DNA from: Steinernema hermaphroditum
Lineage: Eukaryota > Nematoda > Chromadorea > Rhabditida > Steinernematidae
Length of the DNA: 64,000 bases
Reading direction: 5' to 3'
Assembly (NCBI GenBank): GCA_030435675.1
Contig: CM059621.1
Location: 12,896,001 to 12,960,000, forward strand
Within the stretch, counting starts at the first letter, position 1; each line of letters opens with the position of its first letter. Shown here piece by piece: positions 11,733 through 24,863 of the stretch. The position numbers and the translations under genes are program-made. The notes below the pieces were generated by a model. It did no database searches. It saw only the letters and a program-made list of their open reading frames with translations, and had not been told where the DNA came from.

Positions 11733-14700
11733 TTCGATTTGATTTAACCTGAAACGACGAAGGACGATTGTGGCGCTGTTCGAAGATCGCCGCGAAAAAC
11801 GGCCCCGAGAACACGACTAACGACGACGGCGCTTCCCGGAATCCCTCGCGGCGACTTTACACTCCCCAGGCAGCTGGCGGACGTCGCGACGAGGCGCTCG
11901 TCACTCAAATGGGTCACCGCGCGACGTTACGGAGAAGGAATCTGTGGTATCGTCGGAAGGTTCGGGTCGGAGAAGATGGGACGGCGACGCGAATCGGAGA
12001 GCTTCCAGTGGGAGAGAACCGCCGGGGTGCCTTGGAGGGAGTGATTATGGACTGGGGCCATGGGATGGGCGGACAACGGGTTACGATGGGGAAATATTTC
12101 CGTTTTGTAATTCGGGAAAGGTGGGGAAAGCGTCAAAACAAATTCTAAGTCAACGTTGACGTAAGCGACGAATCATCTTCTACGGCCACCTTTGGTGGGT
12201 GGCGATTGGATTGGAGAAGGTGCGGCCAAGACAAATACTTGTTCCTCATAATTTCGTTTGTGGTAACTTCAATATGCGAAAAAACGTCCCGTAGAGTGAT
12301 GTTGTGGTAGAGTTGGTGAAAACATCGTTCTCAACTTTTATGATGTTTGCGATGTTCCACTCGACGAAGACCCGTTTCAAGTGGCACTTGACGCGGCAAC
12401 GCTCCATTTTGAGATGCTGTCACGGTAACGGGAAATATGTTTGTGTGTTATTTGACATCACCTTCCTAGTTCATTTTAAATTCCGGTTACAATCTAGGAT
12501 AAGAGACGAAATTGCGTTCGGAATTCACTACTTTGTTCAAATTAGAATAACTGAGAAAATTACATGGAGAAAAAATGGCAGAAAAAAACTATTTAGTACG
12601 TCAAAACAGCTTCTTGTCATTCTGAGAGAGGGAACCCAGTCGGAGACAGATTTTCGTGTCTCGTCTCTTGTCTGCTACCGATAAATCGGGACTCCTTTTC
12701 CAGACGATCCTCCGATTTGCAAAACGAGACACAAATGTCTACTTGTCTACACGTACGACCGGTCCCACTTCCATACCCTCTCCAAATAAAAAAGTCAAAT
12801 AAAGGCGTACTTTCCAGACTGTCATTGTCTCTTTGTAGGGGCAGCTAGGAAAGTGCATTATTTTTGAACGATTGAGGTGGCCAACTGGTCGATTCTACGG
12901 ACAATGTTTGAAACTCCCTGGTACATCCTATATATTTTTTCTATAACAGAGAGTTTCGAAGGGACCATAGTGATACGTTTCTTGTTGTTAAGGGTAGTCA
13001 TTATCGCGAAGCACTTCTTTCCGCTGTTCGAATCCCTCGAAGAGGGCCGAACTTATAGAAACAGGTAGTCGGTAAACAGTGATCTATTCACAGCGAGGAT
13101 TACGGTGTTCCAAGAATAAACAGGATTCATGAGAAAGGCATCCCACGGAGAACGTCTAGAACAAGAAAGGCACTACCATACCCAGCCGAAAAATGCAAAA
13201 AATGCCGCCTCGGGTGCCGAACGGCGTTGCACAAACAAAACCGCACACTAATCACCTCGCACTTCGCTCTCCCCATTCAGTCCATAAATCATCGCGCAAC
13301 GCAATCGCGCCATCGCTAATGGCGAACCGGTCTCAGCGATGCAAATTTGCGGTCGATGCACTCGGAGACCACAGAGCAGAGGAGGGGGCGAAGCGGGCGC
13401 CGACGAAACGGAACACCGCGACGCCGCGCCTGGCGACGTCGCCGGAGGCGAAGACGGCGACGACGGAGAATCGATTCCGATCAGGCGGCGGGCGGAACCT
13501 GTTTGCACCGCCCGCCAAAAACCGGAATGGGCTGCAGAGGCTCAGAGTGCACAGGCGAGCCTCGGCGACGCTGTTTTGGAGTGTAACGCCCGGGGGAAGG
13601 TAAACAGAACGATCAAGGAATGTGACAGAAAAACATCGAATCGACAGGGAAGAAGAGAAGATATGCGGCAGATAACAGTCAGTTCGTGGCGGCGGCGGGA
13701 ATGGGTCACCTTGATCGCTATCTCGGAGAACGTGTGGTTTCCGGGACTGTACTGATCGGGAAGGTCATAAGGTAGTGGTCATGAGATGTGTATAGTCAAA
13801 TACAAAACGGTTTTTGACGCTCTGAGTCATGGCTTCCGGCTGTGGTATGTCACGATGTCACTGAATTTTAGGACCCGATGGGAAAAGTCATAAACTGAAC
13901 AAACAACGAGGGACAGCTGTTCAATGGTAGTGTCTTGTCTGTCGTGAGCGATCATCAAACAACTTGTTCTGGAATAGGATATGAGGCAGTAGAGAAAGTT
14001 CAAAAAGAAGAGGAATGGCCCCAGAAGTGGCTGCGCGTTTCGGTCTTTTAAAGCTTTAAAATGGAAGAAGACGCATTCAATTCTAGCGTGGACGAAACTG
14101 AAGCTGCTTCAGTTCCCATTCAACGAAATTGCTAAAGGCGCGCCACAGAAGTGAGTCACGCGATTCTCGGTGGGACGTCTTCCTCCTATGGCGACAAAAC
14201 ACCGTCCGACGGCGGTCGCCAGGCGACTCGTCCGCATCGACAAACAGTTTTCTGAAAGGAGCTGTTTGCCGAAGCAGTCGGAATGAAAGGAAGCGCCGAA
14301 GGGGGCGCCGAGACCGGTTCATTTTCCGACTGAGGGTGTGGTCATGGCGCAAGACGTGAGGTTGGAAAGTTCCAGGCGTGAATCACAGAGTCGAAGTGGT
14401 TAAGACGCTGATTTATAGGAAACATGTTCCGTCAGAGGTGGAGGGAAAACAAATTCAGAAAAAGTGCCCAAACGATGATGGGTGATGCATCGCACCTTGA
14501 ACGAGATTCGATCGCGAGCTACTTAAAAATACAACCGGAAAACGATAGTTCATCTGCAATTCCTTTCACAAGGAACGAAAAGCTAGCTTGGCAAACGATG
14601 TACAAGAAGCGCCGCCTTTGTAACGTCGTTTTCCTCCAAAAACGACGATCGCGAGAGTGAGAACAAACAGCTCTCTTCCGCGCCGATTGGATAGCACCTT

Positions 14701-15366
14701 TTGTGTGGGTTTGACTCGTAACACACCTTTCATCTCCGCGTTTGGGAGTCGAGTGCACGCCCGTTTCCGCCGAATTCCGCGCCTTTACACTTTTTTCTTA
14801 GTGACCCAAAGGGACGAAGGCGCGGACCAAACACCAGGCAGCGCCGCTACGGTGGTGGCGGATCAAGTGGAACGCGTGGGGTAAACCTTTTAGAATGGGA
14901 ACGTTTGGTTCGACGCGGAAAATACAGGAGGACAGATCATAGATCAAAAGGATGAGAGATCAGAGTCTTATTGAAGGAGACAGAGTCGCCTAATCCACCG
15001 GTTTCTATGTGGGGAGAACATGAAAAGGAGGTGTTATTTCAAGGGATGTTATCAGCAGGATTATATCATGATCATTTCTTTCATTAGTCCAGCTTCTCCA
15101 TGAGCACATTTGTGCCTTAAAACACACGCCCACATCGTATGAGTAAGCGTCATAAATGGCGAGCAAACACTGACTCACGTTAGAGTTTCAGTTTCAGATC
15201 AAACCACATTTCAACGTTTATGCACAACGGAGAATACTTCACGCTCAGAAATGAGAAAGGCTTTTGTTAGATGGACAGCAACATCAGCACTGGTTAAATC
15301 TGGATCCTGGTTAAACGTTTTTCGGCGTCCAATGCGAGTTTTATTTCTGCCATATCCATACATTTC
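11733..15366. other. Intergenic, GC-rich blocks, no supported gene
   Basis: GC-rich blocks at about 11750-12110, 13190-13600 and 14090-14900 open several frames at once on both strands, the pattern expected from composition. I found no signal peptide, domain or consistent splice chain. They may be regulatory DNA. Confidence 0.4.
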
Positions 15367-16555
15367 TTATGCCTCCGTGAGCTTTACAGTCGCAGAAACG
15401 AAGTGGGAGCTTCTTGATTGGCTGAATCTAATAGCGGGCGTCCTGACGACGCTCGGCTTCGGTTGCCTAGCAAGGCCTTCCACAAGGGCTCTTCTCAGAC
15501 GACTGCTGAAGAAGAGCAGGAAGTAGGGGGTGCTCATGGCGGTGACGTCTCCAGTTATGTAGCTGCAGCACAAACCAAGGATTCTGAGTTTCCCGGAAGG
15601 TTCTACCTTATTTCGATGAAAATGTGATGTTTATCAGGGTAGATGAAGTATCCGAGATAGACGACGATGCAGTTGGCGGCATAGAGGACGACTTGAAAGA
15701 AGATCGTCATGGAGAGGCGCACCTCCACGGGGACAAGAATCCGTCCTAAAATCAGTTAGGCCATTTAGAGGATCGCCCACTGTTTCGTTGTGCCCGAAAC
15801 TTCTGTGCCAGGATTACGGTAATGACGCTGCCGTAGAGGACGAGTCCGACGACGGAGACGACGAGTTGGACAAAAGAAATGAAGAAGACGTAGACGAACT
15901 GAACCGTCTTGCTCTCCATCGAGCACATCGCCTGTGTGATGTTCCCATCTGGGTTCCCACGGTTGTCGACGTACCTAGGACCTTTATTTCGCGTAGCCAA
16001 ATCCGAATCTTACCGGCTGACGGTCAGGAAGGCTATCGGGGAGAAGATGAGGGCCGTGATTATCCATATGGAGAGACACATCGCAATCGTGTTCTTCCGG
16101 TTGAAGATCTAAACTTTGTCAGCCTATTCCCTTCCTCACTACAGCGGCACCTTCACGTAGACGGATGGGAAAACGATCGACGTCGTTCTGTTGACAGTGG
16201 CCAAGAATATCGTGTAGGACTGCACGTTGATCAGCGCCCAATTCCACTGGTCGCACATGAGGGCGAAATAGCCCTTGACCAGTTTCAGATAGAAGGCGTC
16301 GAGGAGAAATCCGAACTTAGGCCATATTTGGAAGAAGTGTATAAATATCGTCTGAAGAAGAATGGTTCTGGGTCGCCGAGGAAGTGACTCTACCGAGAGG
16401 ACCTCGCTAACTCCGAGAGAGAGGCTGATGACGAAGAAGGACGAGTTCAGATGTTTGTCGTTCCTGTGGCGAACGATCGACACGAGCACGACTACGTAAA
16501 GGAGGAGGGACAAGTAGGTGAAGGCGAACCAACCGATCATGGGAAGACTCTCCAT
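15367..16555 (-). CDS. srv-like chemoreceptor (7TM GPCR)
   Basis: Six exons on the minus strand: 16555-16394, 16351-16151, 16108-16014, 15974-15781, 15745-15607 and 15562-15367, 328 residues with all phases closing. Seven hydrophobic segments follow the srv pattern: a very short N-terminus, TM1 at residues 8-28, HLNSSFFVISLSLG entering TM2, WNWALINVQSYTIFLATVNR at TM3 with NRTTSIVFP in the DRY position, and TM7 ending YFLLFFSSRLRRAL. Introns are 35-46 bp. The last intron could instead end at an AG 23 bases after its donor, but that is too short to splice. The class call rests on recall of srv motifs; another sr class is possible. The function would be chemosensation. Confidence 0.75.
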
Positions 16556-16917
16556 TATGAAATGGGTAAATGATAAGGTTTAAAGTCAGTGGATGTTGCG
16601 TGTTTGGAGATATAATTTCTGTGACCACCGGAAATCTTTTCAAACTGTTGCGTTCCCGGCTTTTTCCAAAAGTACAAATAAGCGGTGTTTAACCACAAAA
16701 CTGAAGATCAAAACTGAGAAATCTCTCGGTGTTCTGTATCTTGTTAGCAAAAAGGGAACAGACATAACCACATCTCGTATGCATTTCTACACGATATTCA
16801 CGGCACAACCACTTGTAAAATAGACCCAACGAACCAACAATAAACGTATTTAAACAACAATACCTTTAAATAAACATATTTTCATATAAACTACATAATA
16901 AATAAGCTTTCTTCTTA
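16556..16917. other. Short intergenic spacer between srv-like and arl-1 genes
   Basis: AT-rich DNA holding the promoter side of the srv-like gene and the 3' side of the Arl1 gene. No further gene is visible. Confidence 0.5.
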
Positions 16918-18092
<1,175 letters not shown>

Positions 18093-19305
18093 ATGTGGAC
18101 CATCTTCGACACTGCCACGGAGATTCTGCCGCAGTCCGCATCGGAAGCGAATCTGACGTATTCGCCGTCGCTGTCACCCGTTTCTTCGTTCGCCTCTTCG
18201 CGTCGCGCTGTGCCCGCTTCTGTTAGCCTCTCGCCGATTCTGCCAGCTGAGGAGCACGTAGCATATGTGATTCGCGAAGAATTGGAGCGGAAGACCCCGC
18301 CAGCTTCGCCTTCAGCTTCTCGCCGCGTCCACCGCGAGAAAGCTCCTCCGCGGCCACAAGTGGGCTTCAGCGACTTCGTTGGTTTTTGCAAAGTGAGCGG
18401 ACTTAGCCACTGAGATCTTTCTGAAATTCTATTTTTAGGCGACGATAGATGAATTCCAGAAGAAAGCGATCAACTCGCTCATCAAACGGCTTCGTAGTCA
18501 TCCTGCCATGCTGGACAACTTGCGCTTGGCGTTGATCAATCAGTCACCGGACACACCCTGTGTTGCATTTCCTCGTACTCGCGATGGTCGCATGCAGGTT
18601 GAACAGTGATATTTTTGTCAAGAGACTTGTTGTGTTTTTGCTTCAGATCGGAGCACGCAAGTGTGTTCCAGAGGAAACCTATTTTCGACTCTTTCGGTTT
18701 CCGGGGGCCATTCTCAAGCGTTACGAGCTTAAACCTTTGGAAGTATGCGATTGCAATAAGACGACAATGGTAAGTGCTGTTAAAAAAGAGAATGATGATC
18801 TTCATTCACATCGAGGAACCATATTAATTTCAGGTATGTGTTAATCCATATCACTATGAGTTGCCCAACGAAACTGCAGAAGGAGCAGCTCCTCCCAAGA
18901 AGCGCCGTTACGTCTCCAAGGCGAACATTAATTCACCTGATGCAACTGAATGCAAGCCGCCGGAAGCGCGCCCAGCTCTGGAAGAAGGCGGCTTCGTGAC
19001 CCTTAACGAGCTCACTCAGACCTCTTTTGTTGCAAATGGTTCGTTTGCATGTCCAAGCTGCTTACATATGACAGCAACTTTCAGGTAATGAACAAGAAAG
19101 TCAGCTAATGCAGTATCCCTACTTCCAGTACCAGGACCCCTACTACAACCGCTACATGATGATTCCTGCGGATCCGCCTTGCGTCGCTGAAGCAATCGAG
19201 GAAGAAGTCGCTGAATGCCAGGAGGAGCTGCTAGCGGATTCCTGCATTGACGACTTCTTATATGGTCAATGGCAGGATCATCGATCGACGTACGAAGGAG
19301 CATGA
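18093..19305 (+). CDS. Smad-family protein with MH1 domain only (no MH2)
   Basis: Five exons, 18093-18392, 18439-18597, 18647-18769, 18834-19038 and 19085-19305, 335 residues. Residues about 90-205 form a complete MH1 domain, including RDGRMQ and the signature VCVNPYHYE. The four zinc ligands are present (C141, C187, C196, H201; spacing like Smad3 C64, C109, C121, H126), and so are the three DNA-contact residues (R151, Q153, K158 for Smad3 R74, Q76, K81). After MH1 come a short basic stretch PPKKRRYVSK (possible nuclear signal) and an acidic, Tyr/Pro-rich tail ending YEGA. There is no MH2 domain, and the next gene starts 291 bp downstream without one. Without MH2 it should bind SBE-type DNA but not receptors or other Smads. 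The first 90 residues are Ser/Pro-rich. Start chosen as the ATG that gives a phase-0 first exon. Confidence 0.85.
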
Positions 19306-19596
19306 ATATCTTTTGCGTTGTCATTTATCTGTTATCTAATATTCAGTGTATTTATGCCGTGCTGCTTATGTATATAAAACTAATACTAACCAGTTTGATG
19401 CACCGGTGGGACAGAGTGGCTTGCACCCGCTTTGGTATTTTAGTCCCTTTTGTGTGTCCCCTTCGTCACTGTGTCTTAAATTGTTTGTTACCCATCGTCT
19501 CCTAGACCGCAAATGAGCTTGCAGTTCCATTGAGGCTCTCATTTCCTTGGAGAGTCGGTGGCAGAGCGGGCGGTTCGCTCCGGCGCCGTGGTGAAC

Positions 19597-19977
19597 ATGC
19601 TTTACCACCTCTTGGTCGTTACGTAAGTGGCTTCCTTGCCTTGCCTTTTCGTAATCTGTGTTTACAGGCTTATTGCATGCTTTGCTATGACATCTCCCAT
19701 GTGCAGCAGCAAGAAGCAGAAATCGGGGAGAGTGGTGCTACCAGGGGTGAGTCCGCAGCCAACGCCTACGCGGAATGGTGACGACTCTTTCGAAGAGCAC
19801 AAACCGGTCGCAAGGGAGGTTAAGCGCGCCAACGAGGTTACTTGTTTTTCTCTGTAAGAAGCACTGAATAGGCTTTTGCAGATTCGTAAGAAAAAGCCTG
19901 TGCCCGAGTACCGTGACGACTACAAGACGTTCAACAAGAAGTACATGCCGGAAAGCGATTTCGACAAGTCGATATGA
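19597..19977 (+). CDS. Small secreted protein, unknown family
   Basis: Three exons: 19597-19622, 19668-19836 and 19882-19977, 96 residues, with consistent phases and good splice sites (AC|GTAAGT, TTTACAG, TTTTGCAG). The N-terminus MLYHLLVVTLIACFAMTSP is a signal peptide. The rest is hydrophilic and basic, with a Pro/Thr patch, then KRANEIRKKKPVPEYRDDY and the C-terminus ESDFDKSI. There are no paired cysteines after the signal region, so it is probably not a disulfide fold. It lies 291 bp downstream of the Smad gene on the same strand, wider than a typical nematode operon gap. I do not recognise the family. Confidence 0.65.
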
Positions 19978-20041
19978 GGACGAAGTTTATTAGTCATTAA
20001 ATAGTCGGCTTGCATAAATTAATCGGTTTTTCTAGGCTTGG

Positions 20042-22447
20042 TTAGTCACTTCTCTTGTTGCGCTCCTCGATCTGCGCCGCATCGACTTCTGCTCGAAGGC
20101 GCGCGAAGTCAATCGCTTCGTCATCGGCAATGGCGTCCTATAGTAACCCCCTCAGGAAAGGCATGGAATTCTTGCTTACATTGTTCAGAAGCGCTGATGG
20201 GTCGTCGCTCGCCTCGACGGGCGCGTGGTGCATCTTCTTCGCCTTCTTGCTGAACTTTGTCGCCATGTTCTTGTAACGAAGACAGCACGTCTGTGGGGCG
20301 CACTGAACGTAACCCGGCTGGCACTGGCAGGGGTCGCCACATTGGATGGTCAACTGCATAGTCGGAGCAGAGGGCACCACTGGAAGAAGATATTTTGGGA
20401 AGGAAAATTTTGATAGATAGATGTTTCCTTTTCCAATGTGATTTCACCCATCACCAGGTCCGCAATTCACCACCACCTCCACCGTAACCCAACCACCACC
20501 TCCACCAAGGTCGCTCTGAGGGAAGGACTCTTTATACAGACAGCGGACAATATCGGATGGACAATAAATATCTCTTTCGGTGCGAGACCGCCTCCACCAG
20601 GACCAGAAGCTCTGCGTTTACTTACCGAAAGCGGCGTTGCATTGAGGTTGACAAGCGGGCATGCACTGAGGGGCGCACTGCTGGATGACGGGCACCTGGA
20701 TCTGCTGGATGCACTGTGGCTGGCACGCAGGCATGCACGCCTGGACGCACTGCTGCTGGATCACAGGGATTTGGATCTGCTGGACACACTGGGGCTGGCA
20801 CGACGGCATGCACTGAGGAGCGCATGTTGGCATCTGAAGGGTACTGTAGGTCGGAAGGGACGTCGAAGGATGTACCTGGATCTGGACGGCCTGGATCTGG
20901 ATCTGCTGGACACAAGCAGGGGCGCAGGCGGGACGACACTGTTGAGGACAAGTGGCCACGATCTGTTGGACACATTGGGGCTGACAAGCGGGCATGCAGG
21001 CCGGAGCGCACTGCTGGACGACAGGCTGCTGGACGATCACCTGGATCTGCTGGACACATTGGGGCTGGCATGAGGGCATGCACTGAGGAGCGCAGACCGG
21101 CCGCGGACCACACGCAGAGGGGCAGTTGGAGCTGCAGCTATTGCACATCTGCATCTGGACGCACTGGGGCTGACAAGAAGGCATGCAGGCCGGGGCGCAC
21201 TGTTGCTGCATGACGGGCTGCTGGATGATTACGGTAGTCTAGAATGGGAGAGAGCGTCTAGGGATGTGGTGCCCTTGCTTACCTGTTGCTGCATACAAGT
21301 AGGTGTGCACGAGGGCATGCAAGAAGGCTGGCACGTGGGGATCACCGTCTGGACGCACTGAGGTTGGCAGGCGGGCATGCAGGCCTGCACGCACTGCTGC
21401 TGCACGACGGGCACCTGGATCTGCTGGATGCACATGGGCTGACACGCAGGCATGCACTGCGGCATGCAGGTCTGCTGGACCTGCAATTCTTAGGTCTTCA
21501 AGAGACGACAGGCCTGACGACACACCTGGACTTGGACCGACTGGAGGCACTGAGGCTGACAAGACGGCATGCAGGCGGGAACACAGGTGGCCTGAGGACG
21601 GACCTGGATCACCTGGATCTGCTGAACACACTGTGGCTGGCAGGCAGGCATGCATTGGGGCGCGCACTGCTGGACCATCGGGGGTGGCTGGATGACGACC
21701 TGGAACTGCTGAACGCAGGCCTGAGTGCACATGGGGAAGCACTGCTGGGGACACTGTTGCTGCACGGCGATCTGGAGGCACTGGGGCTGGCAGGCAGGCA
21801 TGCACTGAGGTGCACACATCGGAGGCGGCGGAGGAGGACAGCCGCCACATCCACAGTTCCCGGTGGGACAGACGCTGCAGCACTGACGCTTCCGACGGAC
21901 GAGAGCCGCCTTCAGGGAGGAGAGGCGCTCGCCGAGGGCCTTCGTCGAGGACTCGAGCGAATCGGGTTTCTGGAAGGGACGAATCGGGTGCTGACAGAGG
22001 ATAACAGTGAATGAAGCCGTACTGAGGCGAGTCATAGTGATCGTGGATGAGACTTATCAGAGCAAAAGGAGAAGAGCTTTCAAATATGAAAAAGGGGCCA
22101 GTAGGACCCTCTGCGTCTGTCTAGCAGACAGACCCTGCAGAGAGTGGAAATCATTTTTTCGAGCGGATCTGCCCGAAATCGGTCGGTTTCCCATTTCTTT
22201 CCTTTTCGTTTCATTTTGCATTTTATAGCACTTCAGACGAAAAAATGAAGTAATTTTTTGAAAGAGCTTAAAGTGTAAAGTCCAAGTCCTAATTGTACTG
22301 TTCTATAGTGTCGAAAAATTCAAACCTAATGCCTCGTAGGGCAGATCCACATCCTACAGTAACCCACTGTACCTTTTCGTCTTCAGCGGAGACAGAGGCG
22401 AGAACGAGGAGTGCGGCGAAGAGCAACCGTAAAGCGTCCATCTTCAT
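20042..22447 (-). CDS. Secreted Cys-rich QC-repeat protein with two furin-type sites
   Basis: Six exons on the minus strand: 22447-22373, 21969-21526, 21480-21283, 21238-20626, 20379-20180 and 20137-20042, 541 residues. Exon 1 supplies the signal peptide (MKMDALRLLFAALLVLASVSA) and joins in phase 0 to a short propeptide that ends RRKR (residues 50-53) directly before QCC. The core is a long series of CxPxCMPxCQPQC units spaced by hydrophobic Gln/Val/Ile stretches such as VQQIQV. The C-terminal region carries CQCQPGYVQCAPQTCCLRYKN, also found in the 26042 gene, and the chain ends RNKR-SD. A GCTTCAG acceptor lies 7 bases before the ATG. Likely an extracellular, heavily cross-linked or matrix protein; the function is not known. 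An ATG at 22035 opens the same region but lacks a signal peptide, so I prefer the upstream exon. Confidence 0.85.
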
Positions 22448-24019
22448 GGCGTTTCTGAAGCGAACTTCTAAGTCAGAACGCCACCACGGGAGCGGCAAAC
22501 CTGAGATTGGAGCGCTGAGGAGTGACCGCGATTGGAATGAATGTCCGTAGGCCCCTCCTCACTTTTAAGTAGCCGTCGGGGAAAGTTTTTGCGCCACGAG
22601 GAGAGCGCAGACGGCGGCGGGGCGTGTCCACTCCCGGCGGCCTTCGGAGGCCCGCGGCTGTTTGCGTCGCTTTTTTCGTCTTTGAAGCGCCAAGTTGGCC
22701 CAGCCAGGCTGGAACTGGATTGGCCAAAACACAGCGGTGATTCAGCGCTGTTTGCGTCCACAGAAGTCGTCTGCCGGTGACGTCGCCGTCGACAAACACT
22801 CATAAGGGGCTAATGGACTTGCAAGTTCTGTACGCGTCGCGTGAGTTCGTGTTGAGGGGTTCGCTCGGGGCCGACGACCTGACCGCGCAAAAACTCTCTT
22901 GATCCCCTTGATGGCGCGGTTTGGCGCTTACAAGTGGAATGCACCTTCGAGTGTTTTTGGTTTGCAACGAAGACTCTTCGTTTTCGGATGTAAAGATTCG
23001 AACATCTCTCAGAGGGAAGAATATAACTGAAGATCGGAATGTTCTTTGAGCGCTGGCGATAGGGCGTAACGTCCTGTATGGCTTCGGCTCAGCAAAGTGC
23101 AAGGGTATGTGTCAATAGACCTTGCTACAAGTGGTTAAAGGCCAGTTTCGACCTAGCTCGTCCTGAAGGTACCAAACGGAATAAAAGTTGATCGACTCGG
23201 TGCCAAATCACAAATGCATCAAAAAAGATAAGGCTTCGAGACGTTTCTTAAAATTAGTCGCCACGGCCGCGAGCACTTCCTCGCTGATTCGGACCCACGC
23301 CAGCTTCACAGTGCCCAAATTAGTGTGCCAAACTAGCGAGACTTCACTGTCCAGGATTCTCGAGATGGCATAGTCCAGTTCAAGCCATGACTATTCGAGG
23401 ACCGTATCTCCCCACATCTTGAAGCAGTCCACCTTTGAGACCTCCATCGATAATTTCGATCCATGCGCCGTAGATCGAGAAAATCTGGTCATCCGCTAAC
23501 AGGCGTCGTCGGATTCCTCTGCTCGACGAAGAATTCTAAGAATAGTCTCGAAGCCTGTATCGGCGCTGCAGGTTGCCATTTCGAATTCGAACAATTCCAC
23601 GTATTATAGTTGAATACATCAAGTTTTAATCCAGCAAGATAAGCTCATTTTGATGCGTTAAGGAACTTTTGCACCACCCTGGAGAATCCTGTGGACATAG
23701 TCTCATTGGCCATCGGAATTATAACAGTGACAAGTTAACCGTGGTTCTGAACATCCATGATTATATCTCGACTTCAAAAACTCAATTTTCTGAGAACTTG
23801 TGTGTCCTAATTGGCCCTTTCACACAGCTCACACTTCGCTCTCTCCGTTTGACATCTGCAAAGACCCTGTTTTGACAGACTTCAGTATCACTTTCGTCGC
23901 AACAATGGATCTTCGCGTCGTATCTGTTTTCCCTCCGCGCGCACTTCAGTGGCGCCCCCTCAGCTGCGTTCCCCGTGGACACAAACACTGTCGTCCCCTC
24001 TTTACACACGTTAAATAGT
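22448..24019. other. Intergenic, no gene seen
   Basis: Includes a GC-rich block (22540-22920) upstream of the QC-repeat gene that probably holds its promoter. No exon chain was found in the remainder. Confidence 0.45.
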
Positions 24020-24863
24020 TCACAAAAAGTGTTTCAACGCGTCGTTTGGCCGCATGGCGATGAGGGCGCGCTTCTTGCGTCCGAATCCGAAGCCCATTCC
24101 GCAGCCTCCCATGCCACAGCCCCCGCGCATGCACATAGGCATGCACACCGGCATGCAGCAGCCACAGCACGAGACGATCGGAGGGGGAATCACAGGCATG
24201 CAGCAAGGCTGAAAACGGGGTTATGAGGGCCATGGGTCGAGTGACGTACAGGGGGAATGGGAGGGGGAAGCATGGGTTGGCAGCACATCGGCATCGGAGG
24301 CGGGATCGGGGCGCAGCAGCCGAAGCCGCCCCACTGGCGCTTGGCTCGAAGGTGTCCGAGGGCCGTTGTTGTCGGTTCTGTGACGACGGCGAGCTGAAGA
24401 CAGTAGATGAGTAAACGGGGGAGCGGATCTCAAGAATGCCATGTTTTCTATTCTGGGCATCGACCCAGCTTTGTGTTTTGAACTATGCGCTGAGATGGTT
24501 TGCAGCTGGACTTGCAGCGGGGCGTACTTTGCACTCTCCACCCTAAGTAAATAAGCTCAGATGTGCAAAACGCAAACAGATCTGCACGCGTAATCGAGGA
24601 TAGATATGTATCCAAATTGTCCCTGATCTAATCTGTTAACCCTTCTTTTGAGCCGAACTAGAGGTGAGAAACTGGGAAACTACGTTTACACAAACGGGCT
24701 CTTACTCTTATCGGTAAACCGAAAAAATACGGTAACATACCGCAGTTTCCAAGACAGCCGACGCTTGGGGCTCCGTGGAATTCCATCGCGGCTCCACTGT
24801 GACGTCCAGATCGAAAGCGTCGATTGTGAGGGCCAAAGAGAAGAGAAGGCCGATAACAAACAT
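24020..24863 (-). CDS. Secreted Cys/Met/Gly-rich protein, furin-processed, possible amidation
   Basis: Three exons on the minus strand: 24863-24741, 24393-24250 and 24208-24020, 151 residues, all phase 0. A signal peptide (MFVIGLLFSLALTIDA) leads a propeptide ending RAKR (57-60), directly followed by QWGGFGCC. The core is built from CC pairs, MPxC and Pro runs and a GGCGMGGCGMGFGFG tail. Then GRKKR (132-136) is followed by a 15-residue C-terminal extension. Gly before the basic site is a possible C-terminal amidation signal. Cutting both sites would release a peptide of about 71 residues with 14 Cys. Same prepro layout as the genes at 22447 (-) and 26042 (+). Role unknown; antimicrobial or matrix functions are guesses. 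Confidence 0.8.

Noticed and set aside
11768..12148. 126-residue open frame on the plus strand
   Set aside because: GC-rich DNA upstream of the PMP3 gene opens several frames on both strands; the residue pattern is arbitrary.
12304..12684. 126-residue open frame
   Set aside because: No domain or splice support; hydrophobicity pattern looks random.
13193..13755. Overlapping open frames in a GC-rich block
   Set aside because: Three plus frames and two minus frames are open together, as expected from composition; none has a recognisable domain.
19306..19596. MH2-coding exon downstream of the Smad gene
   Set aside because: Checked the plus frames to 20041; they hold only the start of the small secreted protein and no MH2 motif.
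20716..22014. Long plus-strand open frames opposite the QC-repeat gene
   Set aside because: They are the antisense of a repetitive Cys-codon-rich sequence; the minus strand has signal exon, splice sites and domain.
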